Source of the DNA: DASSJT01 sp963715025
Lineage (GTDB): Bacteria; Actinomycetota; Actinomycetes; Actinomycetales; Dermatophilaceae
Assembly: GCA_963715025.1 (NCBI GenBank)
Contig: CAVQQQ010000004.1
Location: forward strand, 62,001-126,000
Direction: 5' to 3'
Length of the DNA stretch: 64,000 nt
Part shown: piece by piece, positions 44,443 to 53,478 of the stretch
How the letters are laid out: every line of letters starts with the position of its first letter
How positions within the stretch are numbered: the stretch's first letter is position 1
Translations under genes and position numbers: made by a program
The notes under the pieces: generated by a model
Database searches by the model: none
What the model saw: the letters and a program-made list of their open reading frames with translations, nothing else
What the model was told of the DNA's origin: nothing

Positions 44443-44917
44443 CAGCACCCACCCCCAGGGCGAGGCGCATGACGATGCCGTCGACATCTCCGGGCTGGTA
44501 GTAGCGCGGACGCACCTGGAGCACGGAGAACCCCCGCTTCTCGTACATGCTCCGGGCTGCGGCATTGTCGGCGCGGACCTCGAGCATCAGCCACTCGGCG
44601 CCTCGGGCCCGGGCTCGGGCGATCAGCTCGTCCAGGAGCCGCAGGCCGACGCCGTGCCCCTGTGCTGCGGGGGCCACCGCGATGGTCATGACGTCGGCCA
44701 CCTCACCGGACACGTCGAGGCCGGCGTAGCCGAGAAGGGCCTCTGCCCCACGACGCGGGCCTGGCGCTTCGGCGTCGACGACGTACTCCCGGCGCGGACG
44801 CCCGGCAAGCTCGGACCACCACGTCGCCTCCGACCAGGCGTGGTCGACGAAGAGATCGCGCTCCAGGGCCGCCAGCCGCGGGATGTCCTGCCATCGGGCG
44901 CCGCGCAGCGAGCTCAC
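44435..44917 (-). CDS. rimI: Ribosomal protein S18-alanine N-acetyltransferase RimI
   Basis: A 160-residue GNAT acetyltransferase. The acetyl-CoA loop is VAPAAQGHGVGLRLLDELI and the substrate side is AWSEATWWSELAG, typical of RimI; NAAARSMYEKRGF is motif B. It acetylates the S18 N-terminus in model bacteria. It lies between tsaB and tsaD, the common placement, with four- and eight-base overlaps. Confidence 0.92.
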   Translation of the reverse strand: MSSLRGARWQDIPRLAALERDLFVDHAWSEATWWSELAGRPRREYVVDAEAPGPRRGAEALLGYAGLDVSGEVADVMTIAVAPAAQGHGVGLRLLDELIARARARGAEWLMLEVRADNAAARSMYEKRGFSVLQVRPRYYQPGDVDGIVMRLALGVGADA

Positions 44918-45681
44918 CGGGCACCCCCGCGGTCCCGGGCCCCGGCCCGGGGTCCCGGCGGTCGCGGCGGCGCGGGCGGCGGGACGAGGGTGCTCTTGCG
45001 CTGTGACACCGGCTGGGCGTCGGGCCGGCGCAGGTAGAGCGCCTCGACGGGCAGGTTCGCCCCGCGCGCCATCCGTTCCTCGGCCACCCGGGCCAGCACC
45101 GCCGCGTCGACATCGAGCACCTGGTCGATCGGGCAGGGGAACAGGTCGGGGAACAGCAGCGGGCCGCGGCCTGCGGTGGGCAGCCCGCGCACCTGCTCGG
45201 ACAGGTGCGCCGGCCGGTCGACGGCGGGCTGGGACAACCGCCGAACCCGACCGCCCGCGGCGGCGTAGCGCGCCCAGTAGACCTCCTTGCGCCGCGCGTC
45301 GGTGGCCACCAGCAGCTCACCCTCCACTAGCTCCGCAGCCATCTGGGCCAGGACGTCCAGACTGCACACGCCATGCACGGGTATGCCGAGGGCGAACCCC
45401 ATCGTGCGGGCGGTCACGAGCCCGACCCGCAGGCCCGTGAACGGGCCTGGGCCGGTGCCGACGGCCACGTCGGTCAGGTCCGCTGGCGCGACGCCGCTGT
45501 CGCGAAGGACTGCGGCGATGAGTGGGGCGAGGTGCTCGGTGTGCCGGCGCGGGTCCACGACCGCGCGACCCACCGGCTCGCTGCCGGCGCGCCGCAGGGC
45601 AACCGAGATCGCCGACGTCGAGGTGTCCATCGCCAGCAGGACTGCGGGACGAGTCGGCCGGTCGCTGTCTGGGCTGCTCAT
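44914..45681 (-). CDS. tsaB: tRNA threonylcarbamoyladenosine biosynthesis protein TsaB
   Basis: A 255-residue ASKHA-fold partner of TsaD. AVLLAMDTSTSAISVAL opens the fold, and GTGPGPFTGLRVGLVTARTM is the conserved glycine loop. It lacks the metal-binding His residues of TsaD, as expected. The last 25 residues are a Pro/Arg/Gly tail. ATG 45681 overlaps the tsaE stop (ATGA). Confidence 0.93.
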   Translation of the reverse strand: MSSPDSDRPTRPAVLLAMDTSTSAISVALRRAGSEPVGRAVVDPRRHTEHLAPLIAAVLRDSGVAPADLTDVAVGTGPGPFTGLRVGLVTARTMGFALGIPVHGVCSLDVLAQMAAELVEGELLVATDARRKEVYWARYAAAGGRVRRLSQPAVDRPAHLSEQVRGLPTAGRGPLLFPDLFPCPIDQVLDVDAAVLARVAEERMARGANLPVEALYLRRPDAQPVSQRKSTLVPPPAPPRPPGPRAGARDRGGAR

Positions 45682-46241
45682 CCGCGTGCGGTCCCGGCCG
45701 CTTCCTCGGCGGCTCCCGCCCCCCATGCCGCTTCCCCGGCCGCTTCCCCGGCCACCGCCTCGGCCAGGCGCCGACCGGCCGCGCCGGCCCACCGCTCCCC
45801 ATAGGCCTCGACGACGGCGGTGCGCTCGGTCTCCCCGCTGAGGCTGACCTCTAGGTAGGACTCGGCCAGGTCCTCGGCGAGACCATGCCCCCACTCCACG
45901 ACGGTGACCGACTCCTCCAGCGTCGTGTCGAGGTCCAGGGTGTCGAGCTCGTCGATGCCCCCCAGGCGGTAGGCGTCGGCGTGCACGAGTCCCGGCCCAC
46001 CCACGAGCGAGGGGTGGGCCCGCGCGATGACGAAGGTCGGCGAGGTGATCGGCCCCCGCACGCCAAGGCCCTCCCCGATTCCCTGGGTCAGCGTGGTCTT
46101 GCCGGCGCCGAGACCCCCCGCCAGGACGACCAGGTCGCCCGCCCGCAGGACGGCGGCCAGCCGAACCCCCAGGGCGTGGGTTTCGGCAGGGTCGCGAAGG
46201 GTCAGGCGCGCAGGGAGCCCACCGGCCGGCATGGTGCTCAT
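45678..46241 (-). CDS. tsaE: tRNA threonylcarbamoyladenosine biosynthesis ATPase TsaE
   Basis: A 187-residue P-loop protein. Walker A is LAGGLGAGKTTLTQGIGEGL, followed by the TSPTFVIA loop and HADAYRLGGIDELD. Its ATPase activity resets the TsaB-TsaD complex. The C-terminal 40 residues are Ala/Gly/Glu-rich (for example AVAGEAAGEAAWGAG), a repetitive extension beyond the usual family length of about 150. It overlaps the hydrolase stop and the tsaB start by four bases each. Confidence 0.94.
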   Translation of the reverse strand: MSTMPAGGLPARLTLRDPAETHALGVRLAAVLRAGDLVVLAGGLGAGKTTLTQGIGEGLGVRGPITSPTFVIARAHPSLVGGPGLVHADAYRLGGIDELDTLDLDTTLEESVTVVEWGHGLAEDLAESYLEVSLSGETERTAVVEAYGERWAGAAGRRLAEAVAGEAAGEAAWGAGAAEEAAGTARG

Positions 46242-47410
46242 GGCTTCTGCCTGGCCTGCGCCGCTCGGGCCTTCGCCACCCGCCGCCGCTTGGCCATGTC
46301 CGTGAGCAGCATGCGCACCCGCGGCTTGCGCTCGACGGCCACGCCCGCGGCGTGGGCGCGCATACCCCGCTCGATGAGGGCCTCCAGCTGCTCGTCGACG
46401 ACGTCGGGGTGCTCGAGCATGATGATGTGGCCCGCGTCCTCGATGACGGCGTGCTCGGCGCCGGGCACCCGGCGCACGATCTCGGCGCTGTGGTCGGGTG
46501 GCGTCAGCACGTCCTGCATGCCGTTCAGGACAAGCACCTCGATGCCGAGGAAGTGCTCGAGGGCGTGGCGCTTGTCGTGCCGGTCGAAGGTCGGCATGAA
46601 GTCCGACATGACGCTCAGGGGCGTGGCGAACAACAGGTCGGCCGTGAACCGGATCGCCTCCGGCGGCACCGGCGAGGCGAAGGAGTAGTGGCCGACGAGG
46701 AATTCCTCCAGCTCCCGTCCGCGCCCACGGACCACGTTGAAGAGGCTCTGGCGGGACCCGAGTCGGTCCAGCAGGCTCGGCATGAGCCGGCTTACGAGCT
46801 TGCCGAAGTGCTGGCCGAAGCCCAGCGAGACCAGCTGGGCACCGCCGGCACTCGTCGCGACGAATGCCGCGGCGACCACGCGCTCCTTGACCAGGTCGGG
46901 GTACTGGTCAGCGAGGGCCATCATGGTCATGCCGCCCATGGAGTGGCCCACCAGCGCAATCGGCCCCTCCGGCGCGACCGCCTCGATGACCGCACGCAGG
47001 TCGCTGCCCAGCTGGTCGATGTCGCAGCCCTCCTCCGAGCTGAGCCCGGACCGCCCGTGGCTGCGCTGGTCCCACAGGACCACGCGGTGACCCGCGCCGG
47101 CCAGGGCGCGTCGCTGCAGGACCCAGCTGCCCAGGCTGAGGCAGAAGCCGTGGGAGAAGATCACGGTGATGCCCGAGTGCGCCACGTCGACCGGGGGAAG
47201 GTCGATCTCGACGTGGAGGGCGACTCCATCGTCGGCGACCACTTCAACGACCTCGTCCGGCGCCTCGTAGTAGTTGCCTTCTGGGGCAAGGGTGGCGAGC
47301 GCCAGCCGCCGCTGCTCAGCCCGGTCTCGGGCGACGCCCAGTGCCGTCGCGACACTGGCTGCGGCGACGCCGACTCCCAGCCCCACGAGGGTGCGCTGAC
47401 CACCGGCCAT
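46238..47410 (-). CDS. Alpha/beta hydrolase
   Basis: A 390-residue hydrolase. The oxyanion strand is IFSHGFCLSLGSW, the nucleophile elbow GHSMGGMTMM, the acid is in LNGMQDVLTPP and the histidine in EDAGHIIMLEHP. One N-terminal hydrophobic helix (GLGVGVAAASVATALGV) may anchor it to the membrane. The same type of gene sits between alr and tsaE in many actinobacteria, but its substrate is unknown. The start overlaps the alr stop by one base. Confidence 0.88.
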   Translation of the reverse strand: MAGGQRTLVGLGVGVAAASVATALGVARDRAEQRRLALATLAPEGNYYEAPDEVVEVVADDGVALHVEIDLPPVDVAHSGITVIFSHGFCLSLGSWVLQRRALAGAGHRVVLWDQRSHGRSGLSSEEGCDIDQLGSDLRAVIEAVAPEGPIALVGHSMGGMTMMALADQYPDLVKERVVAAAFVATSAGGAQLVSLGFGQHFGKLVSRLMPSLLDRLGSRQSLFNVVRGRGRELEEFLVGHYSFASPVPPEAIRFTADLLFATPLSVMSDFMPTFDRHDKRHALEHFLGIEVLVLNGMQDVLTPPDHSAEIVRRVPGAEHAVIEDAGHIIMLEHPDVVDEQLEALIERGMRAHAAGVAVERKPRVRMLLTDMAKRRRVAKARAAQARQKP

Positions 47411-48606
47411 CAGCGGGCGCCGGCCTGGCCGGGGTCGAGGTGGACGCGCGGCACTCGGGCGCCGATGCGAGTGACGATCTCGTAGTTGATCGTGCCCGTG
47501 GCCGCGGCCCAGTCCTGCGCGGTGGGCTCGCCGCGGGCTTCGCGCCCGACCACCACGAGGTCGTCCCCCGGCGCGGCAGGGCTGTCGGGACCCAGGTCGA
47601 GGACGAACTGGTCCATGCAGACCCGGCCCGCCACGGTAAGCCGTTGGGCGGCCACTTGGGCCGGCCCCACGTTGGTGCCATTGCGGGGTATGCCGTCGGC
47701 ATACCCAAGCGGGACGAGGCCCAGCCGGGTGGCGCGCGAGGTCGTGTACTCGTGGCCGTAGGAGACGCCCTGCCCGGCGGGTGCGTCCTTGACCAAGGCG
47801 AGGCGGGCCCGCACGGTCATCGCCTCGGTGAGCCCGAAGTGCGGAGGACCGCCGATCTGCGGAACCGGCGAGAGCCCATAGACCGCCACCCCGGGACGGA
47901 CCATGTCGAACTGGGCCGAGGGGTTGGTCAGGGTGGCCGCCGAGTTGGCCAGGTGCCTCAAAGTCGGCGTGACCCCCTCGCGCTCAAGCTCGCCGACGGC
48001 CTCGACGAACCGCTCCTGCTGGGCCCGCACCGTGGGGTGCTCGGGCGCGTCAGCGTAGACGAAGTGCGACCAGATGCCGACGACATCGACGGCGTGCTCG
48101 GCGTCGAGCCTGGCGGCGCGCCGGATCAGCTCGGCCCAGTCCTGGCCCCAGGCGCCGTTGCGGCCCAGCCCGGTGTCGACCTTGAGGTGCACGCGAGCGG
48201 TCGTGCCGACCTGGCGTGCGGCTTCGGCGATCGCCTCGAGCGACCAGGTGCTCGAGGCCGAGATGTCGATGCGGTGCGCGATGGCGCCGGCGAAGTCGGC
48301 GCCGGGCACGTACAGCCAGCTGAGGATCGGCGTCTGCACCCCGGTGGCCCGCAGCGCCAGGGCCTCGGCGAGCTGGGCGACCCCCAGGTACGTGGCACCT
48401 CCGGCAACCGCGGCGCGCGCGCTCTCGACGATGCCGTGACCATAGCCGTCGGCCTTGACCACGGCCATCACCTCGGCGCTCCCGGCACGGCGCTTGAGCT
48501 CGCGGACGTTGTCGGCGATCGCGCCGCAGTCCACCTCCGCCCACGCGGCTACCCCCGCCGGCACCGGTGGGGCACCCGTATGGCTGGAAAGCGACAGGTC
48601 GGCCAT
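47410..48606 (-). CDS. alr: Alanine racemase
   Basis: A 398-residue PLP enzyme that makes D-alanine for peptidoglycan. The PLP lysine is in VMAVVKADGYGHG near the N-terminus and the catalytic tyrosine side is GVSYGHEYTTSRATR. ATG 48606 is taken because the conserved AWAEVDCGAIADNV begins about 20 residues later; longer frames are not protein-like. Two adjacent copies of the recurring GTATGCC/GGCATAC motif lie in the segment encoding GYADGIPRN, using the rare ATA and TAT codons. Confidence 0.95.
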   Translation of the reverse strand: MADLSLSSHTGAPPVPAGVAAWAEVDCGAIADNVRELKRRAGSAEVMAVVKADGYGHGIVESARAAVAGGATYLGVAQLAEALALRATGVQTPILSWLYVPGADFAGAIAHRIDISASSTWSLEAIAEAARQVGTTARVHLKVDTGLGRNGAWGQDWAELIRRAARLDAEHAVDVVGIWSHFVYADAPEHPTVRAQQERFVEAVGELEREGVTPTLRHLANSAATLTNPSAQFDMVRPGVAVYGLSPVPQIGGPPHFGLTEAMTVRARLALVKDAPAGQGVSYGHEYTTSRATRLGLVPLGYADGIPRNGTNVGPAQVAAQRLTVAGRVCMDQFVLDLGPDSPAAPGDDLVVVGREARGEPTAQDWAAATGTINYEIVTRIGARVPRVHLDPGQAGAR

Positions 48607-48628
48607 GGCCAGCGAGTCTATGTGGGGG

Positions 48629-50083
48629 TCAGCGACGGGCCAGCAGGGTGGCCACGGCACGGGGTATGCCGTGTGCCACCGCGAGTGCGCGCACCGGCCC
48701 ACCCGGGTTGGCCACGTCGGCGGCGACTCCGTGCACGAGCGCAGCAAGGCTGCCGGCGTCGAGGGGATCGAGTCCGGCGGCGAGCAGGGTCCCGGCAACC
48801 CCGGCGAGAACATCTCCGGCGCCCGCGGTGGCCGTCCAGGCTGGGGCATCAGCCTGGGCGCGCACCGGGTGGCCTGAGTCCTGCGGAGGCACCACCAGCG
48901 TCGTCGAGCCCTTGAGCAGCACCGTGGCGCCAGTGAGGTCGGCCGCCTCCTGGGCCGTGGCGGTCGGGCGCTCCGAGACCTGGCTTCGGGTCACCTCGGC
49001 CCCGGTGAGCCGGGTCAGCAGCCGGGCGAGCTCGCCCGCGTGGGGGGTGAGCAGGGTGGGGGCGGTGCGTGTTCCCGTGACCAGGTCGAGTCCCCCGGCG
49101 TCGAGCAGCACCGGCAGGTCGGACGCCAGCGCCTGCTCGGCGGCGTCAAGCTGCTCGGCGCTCGCCGACCGCGGGTCCAACCCCGGCCCGATGACCCACG
49201 CCTGGACCTGCCCTGCGCCGAACACGACCTCCGGCACGGAGGCTCGGATCAGCGCTTCGGGCGTGGGCGGGCCGGTGTAGCGCACCATCCCGACTCCAGC
49301 GCTCACCGCGGCGGTAGCGGACAGGATCGCCGCCCCCGTGTACCCCTCTCCACCTGCGACGAGCCCCAGGACGCCACGGGCGTACTTGTCGTGGTCGGGC
49401 CCCGGCACCGGCCAGAGTCCCGCGGCGTCGTCGAAGGTCAGCCGCTCGACGACCGGCCGGGCACCCGACAGGTCGAGGCCGATGTCGACGACGCTGAGCT
49501 GCCCGGTCGCGCGGTCGGAGGGCGGCAGGAGGTGGACCGGCTTGGCCACCGCGAAGGTGACGGTCTCGTCGGCGAAGACGGGTGGCCCGTGCGGCGCCAG
49601 CCCGGATGGGTCTGCGCCCGACGGCAGGTCCACCGCGATCAGCCAGGCCGATTCGGGCACCGCATCGAGCCAGGGCTGGGCCCACTCCGGCAGACCGGCA
49701 CGGGCCCCGAGGCCGAGGATGCCATCGAGCACGACGTCGGCCTCGCCGATCCGGGCCAGGCCGAACGGGTCGTCGCCCTGGGCCAGCAGGACGCCCGCCT
49801 CCTCGGCGGCTGCCCTCGCTCCGGCGTGCACATGGTCGAGATGGACCGCCGCGGCATTGAAGCCCTCGCGCGCGAGCTGGGCCACCGCATACAGCGCGTC
49901 ACCGCCGTTGTTGCCTGGGCCCGCAAGGGCCACCACGGCACTCCCGCCGCGCTCCTCGAGCCGTGCGGCGGCGACCTCGGCTAGGCCCAGCGAGGCCCGC
50001 TGCATGAGCTGTCCCTCCGGGAGCCTTGCCATCAGGGCCGCCTCGGCGGCTCGCACGGCATCGGGAGCGTAGGCCTCGATCAT
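48629..50083 (-). CDS. nnr: Bifunctional NAD(P)H-hydrate epimerase / dehydratase
   Basis: A 484-residue repair enzyme. The N-terminal YjeF_N epimerase has LAGPGNNGGDALYAVAQL and VDLPSGADPSG. The C-terminal ribokinase-like dehydratase has VIGPGLDPRS, LLTPHAGELARLL and the catalytic TATAGAGDVLAGVAG. It restores damaged NAD(P)HX to usable cofactor. It lies between acpS and alr, three bases after acpS, an order common in actinobacteria. Confidence 0.95.
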   Translation of the reverse strand: MIEAYAPDAVRAAEAALMARLPEGQLMQRASLGLAEVAAARLEERGGSAVVALAGPGNNGGDALYAVAQLAREGFNAAAVHLDHVHAGARAAAEEAGVLLAQGDDPFGLARIGEADVVLDGILGLGARAGLPEWAQPWLDAVPESAWLIAVDLPSGADPSGLAPHGPPVFADETVTFAVAKPVHLLPPSDRATGQLSVVDIGLDLSGARPVVERLTFDDAAGLWPVPGPDHDKYARGVLGLVAGGEGYTGAAILSATAAVSAGVGMVRYTGPPTPEALIRASVPEVVFGAGQVQAWVIGPGLDPRSASAEQLDAAEQALASDLPVLLDAGGLDLVTGTRTAPTLLTPHAGELARLLTRLTGAEVTRSQVSERPTATAQEAADLTGATVLLKGSTTLVVPPQDSGHPVRAQADAPAWTATAGAGDVLAGVAGTLLAAGLDPLDAGSLAALVHGVAADVANPGGPVRALAVAHGIPRAVATLLARR

Positions 50084-50086
50084 GGC

Positions 50087-50437
50087 TCAGGCCTCCGCGA
50101 TGACGACGGCGGACGCGATGCCCGCGTCGTGGGAGAGGGAGACGTGGAGCGACCGGACTCCGAGCGAGTCGGCCCGCGCCTGCACCGTGCCGGAGATGTC
50201 GAACACCGGCTGCCCGTCCTCGGTGCGGTGCACGGTGCAGTCGGCCCAGTGGAGTCCGACCGGAGCGCCCAGGGCCTTGGCCAGCGCCTCCTTCGCGGCG
50301 AAGCGGGCGGCGAGCGAGTTGAGCGGAAGCGTCCGCTCGTCTTCGGTGAACAGCCGCACGACCAGCGAGGGTGTGCGCTCCAGCGCCTCCCCGAAGCGCT
50401 CTACGTCGACCACGTCGATGCCCAGTCCGATGATCAC
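50087..50437 (-). CDS. acpS: Holo-[acyl-carrier-protein] synthase
   Basis: A 116-residue phosphopantetheinyl transferase. IIGLGIDVVDVERF and RFAAKEALAKALG hold the magnesium-binding Asp and Glu, and VSLSHDAGIASAVVI is the C-terminal signature. It activates ACP by transferring 4'-phosphopantetheine from CoA. It is the second gene of the glmS-to-tsaD run. Confidence 0.95.
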   Translation of the reverse strand: MIIGLGIDVVDVERFGEALERTPSLVVRLFTEDERTLPLNSLAARFAAKEALAKALGAPVGLHWADCTVHRTEDGQPVFDISGTVQARADSLGVRSLHVSLSHDAGIASAVVIAEA

Positions 50438-50477
50438 CGTCGGCTCCGCGCCATCGAGGCCACCGGGACCGGCCCCA

Positions 50478-52337
50478 TCACTCGACCGTGACCGACTTGG
50501 CGAGGTTGCGCGGCTGGTCGACGTCGAGTCCCTTGGCAGTCGACAGCTCGAGGGCGAAGACCTGGAGCGGCACGACGGTGAGCAGCGGCGCCAGGAGCGG
50601 CGACGTGTGTGGCACCCGGATCACCTCGTCGGCGAAGGGCACGACCTTTTCGTCGCCCTCCTCGGCGATGACGAGGGTGCGGGCACCGCGGGCGCGGATC
50701 TCCTGGATGTTGGAGACGACCTTGTCGTGGAGCCCGTGGGGGGTCTCGGGGCCTGGGACGATGATGAAGACCGGCTGTCCTGCCTCGATCAGGGCGATCG
50801 GCCCGTGCTTCAGCTCCCCGGCCGCGAAGCCCTCCGCGTGGATGTAGGCCAGCTCCTTGAGCTTGAGAGCGCCCTCCAGTGCGACCGGGAAGCCCACGTG
50901 GCGGCCCAGGAAGAGCACCGAGCGCGTGTCGGCCATGAACCTCGCGATCTCGCGGACCCGGCCGAGCGACCCGAGCAGCTTGTGGATCTTGTCGGGGACC
51001 TCGTGCAGCTCCTTCATGACCGACTGGGCCTCGTCGGCATAGGTGCCCCCGCGTAGCTGCGCCAGGTACAGCCCGAGGATGTAGCACGCGGTGATCTGGG
51101 CGAGGAAGGCCTTCGTCGAGGCGACCGCGACCTCCGGTCCTGCGTGGGTGTAGAGAACGGCTTCCGACTCCCGCGGGATGGTCGAGCCGTGCGTGTTGCA
51201 GATGGACAGGGTGCGGGCACCCAGTTCGCCGGCGTGCTTCACAGCCATCAGGGTGTCCATGGTCTCGCCGGACTGCGAGATCGAGACGACGAGCGTGTGC
51301 TCGTCGACGACCGGGTCGCGGTAGCGGAACTCGTGGGCCAGCTCCACCTCGCACGGGATCCGGGTCCAGTGCTCCACCGCATACTTCGCGACCATGCCGG
51401 CGTAGGCGGCGGTTCCGCAGGCGATGAGGACAATCTTGTTGACCGCGCGCAGATCGTCCTCGGAGATCCGCAGCTCGTCGAGCACCAGCCGGTCCTCGTC
51501 ATCGGTGCGCCCGAGCAGGGTGTCGGCAACCGCGTGGGGCTGGTCGTTGATCTCCTTCTCCATGAAGGTCGCGTAGCCGCCCTTCTCGGCTGCGGCGGCG
51601 TCCCAGGTCACCTCGTAGGCCCTGCCCTCGGCCGGCGACCCGTCGAAGTTGATCACCTCGTGCTTGTCGGGCGTGATCGTGACGATCTGGTCCTGGCCGA
51701 GCTCGAGGGCGTGCCGGGTGTAGCCGATGAACGCCGCCACGTCCGACCCGAGGAAGTTCTCACCGTCGCCGAGACCGACGACGAGCGGGCTGTTGCGACG
51801 GGCGCCGACGACGACACCCGGGGCATCGGCGTGGACGGCCAGGAGGGTGAAGGCACCCTCGAGCCGGTTGACGACCAGGCGCATGGCCTCGGTGAGGTCT
51901 CCCGTCTTGGCGTACGCGGCGGCGACGAGGTGAGCGGCCACCTCGGTGTCCGTTTCGCTCTCGAAAGCCACGCCGGTCGCCAGCAGCTCCTTCTTGAGCG
52001 AGTGGAAGTTCTCGATGATGCCGTTGTGGATCAGCGCCAGGCGGCCATCGGCGCCGCCGCGATGTGGGTGCGCGTTCTGGTCGGTGGGGCCGCCATGGGT
52101 CGCCCACCGGGTGTGGCCGATGCCGGTGGTGGACACCGGGAGGCGGTGGGCCGCCAGCGCGTCCTGCAGGTTGACCAGCTTTCCGGCGCGCTTCTCGCTG
52201 ACCACACCGTCCGGGGTCACGAGCGCGACGCCCGCGGAGTCATAGCCGCGGTATTCCAGACGGGCGAGGCCCTCCATCACGACGTTCAGAGCCTTGCGGT
52301 CAGCGGTTGGCCCGACGTAGCCCACGATTCCACACAT
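50478..52337 (-). CDS. glmS: Glutamine-fructose-6-phosphate aminotransferase (isomerising)
   Basis: A 619-residue GlmS. CGIVGYVG places the N-terminal nucleophile Cys directly after the start Met at 52337. The amidotransferase half has HTRWATHGGPTDQNAHPH. The two SIS domains carry VSISQSGETMDTL and the end is QPRNLAKSVTVE. It makes glucosamine-6-phosphate, the entry to UDP-GlcNAc and so to peptidoglycan and mycothiol. It is the first gene of the long minus-strand run. Confidence 0.97.
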   Translation of the reverse strand: MCGIVGYVGPTADRKALNVVMEGLARLEYRGYDSAGVALVTPDGVVSEKRAGKLVNLQDALAAHRLPVSTTGIGHTRWATHGGPTDQNAHPHRGGADGRLALIHNGIIENFHSLKKELLATGVAFESETDTEVAAHLVAAAYAKTGDLTEAMRLVVNRLEGAFTLLAVHADAPGVVVGARRNSPLVVGLGDGENFLGSDVAAFIGYTRHALELGQDQIVTITPDKHEVINFDGSPAEGRAYEVTWDAAAAEKGGYATFMEKEINDQPHAVADTLLGRTDDEDRLVLDELRISEDDLRAVNKIVLIACGTAAYAGMVAKYAVEHWTRIPCEVELAHEFRYRDPVVDEHTLVVSISQSGETMDTLMAVKHAGELGARTLSICNTHGSTIPRESEAVLYTHAGPEVAVASTKAFLAQITACYILGLYLAQLRGGTYADEAQSVMKELHEVPDKIHKLLGSLGRVREIARFMADTRSVLFLGRHVGFPVALEGALKLKELAYIHAEGFAAGELKHGPIALIEAGQPVFIIVPGPETPHGLHDKVVSNIQEIRARGARTLVIAEEGDEKVVPFADEVIRVPHTSPLLAPLLTVVPLQVFALELSTAKGLDVDQPRNLAKSVTVE

Positions 52338-52412
52338 GGCGGTCAGCCTAACGTGGCCCATGCCACGCACGACCGTCCGCCGCCGGGGCGAGCCGTGGGC
52401 AAGAATGGCGCG

Positions 52413-53411
52413 GTGACCTCACCGTCAGGCCAGGGCGCGACGGCCCAAGGGACAACCCATGGCACCCGGCATGGCGTCCTGCCCTCCCCGTACGTCGAGC
52501 TCGACCGTGCCGCGTGGGCCCGACTGCGGGAGAACCAGCCGCTCAGCCTGTCTGCCGAGGACGTCGCGCGCCTGAGGGGACTCGGCGACCCCGTCGACCT
52601 CGAGGAGGTCGAGGCGGTCTACCTGCCCCTCTCCCGGCTGCTCAACTTCTACGTGGGCGCGACCAGCGCCCTGCACCGAATCACCTCTGACTTCCTCGGT
52701 GAGCGCCCGGCCAAGACTCCCTTCGTCATCGGCGTCGCTGGCTCGGTCGCCGTGGGCAAGTCCACGACCGCGCGCATCCTGCGCGAGATGCTCCGCCGCT
52801 GGCCTGACACGCCACGGGTCGAGCTCATCACGACCGACGGGTTCCTGTACCCCAATGCCCAGCTCGAGCAGCGAAATCTCCTGCAGCGCAAGGGATTTCC
52901 CGAATCCTACGACCGGCGGGCGTTGCTGCGGTTCATGGCGGAGGTCAAGGCCGGCCGCAGCGAGGTGTCCGCCCCCGTCTACTCCCACCTCACCTACGAC
53001 ATCGTTCCCGGCGAGCGGAAGGTGATCCGACACCCCGACGTCCTCATTGTCGAGGGTCTCAACGTGCTCCAGGCGCCGCGCACCCACGCCGACGGCCGGA
53101 CGGGCCTGGCCGTCAGCGACTTCTTCGACTTCTCGGTCTACGTCGACGCACGAGTCGAGGACGTCCGCGAGTGGTACATCGAGCGCTTCCTGCGCCTGCG
53201 CGAGACCGCCTTTGCCAAGCCCGAGTCCTACTTCCACCGCTATGCCGAGCTGTCCGACGAGCAGGCTCGAGCCACGGCACTGCGCATCTGGTGCGACATC
53301 AACGAACCCAACCTGCGCCAGAACGTCCTGCCCACGCGCGGCCGCGCGACGCTGCGCCTCTCCAAGGGCGCCGACCACAAGGTGACCCGGATCCGGCTCC
53401 GCAAGCTGTGA
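52413..53411 (+). CDS. coaA: Pantothenate kinase, type I
   Basis: A 332-residue P-loop kinase: IGVAGSVAVGKSTTARILRE holds Walker A, with ELITTDGFLYPNAQLE and YDIVPGERKVIRHPDVLIVE as conserved followers. It catalyses the first step of CoA synthesis. GTG 52413 is used because the sequence upstream belongs to the glmS leader; the first 20 residues are variable. It is divergent from glmS by 75 bases. Confidence 0.95.
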   Translation: MTSPSGQGATAQGTTHGTRHGVLPSPYVELDRAAWARLRENQPLSLSAEDVARLRGLGDPVDLEEVEAVYLPLSRLLNFYVGATSALHRITSDFLGERPAKTPFVIGVAGSVAVGKSTTARILREMLRRWPDTPRVELITTDGFLYPNAQLEQRNLLQRKGFPESYDRRALLRFMAEVKAGRSEVSAPVYSHLTYDIVPGERKVIRHPDVLIVEGLNVLQAPRTHADGRTGLAVSDFFDFSVYVDARVEDVREWYIERFLRLRETAFAKPESYFHRYAELSDEQARATALRIWCDINEPNLRQNVLPTRGRATLRLSKGADHKVTRIRLRKL

Positions 53412-53478
53412 GCACCGGGGCCCCTGAGCCCCCAGGCGGCATACCTCGCCGGCCGCCGGCCGGGAGCATGATGGGGGT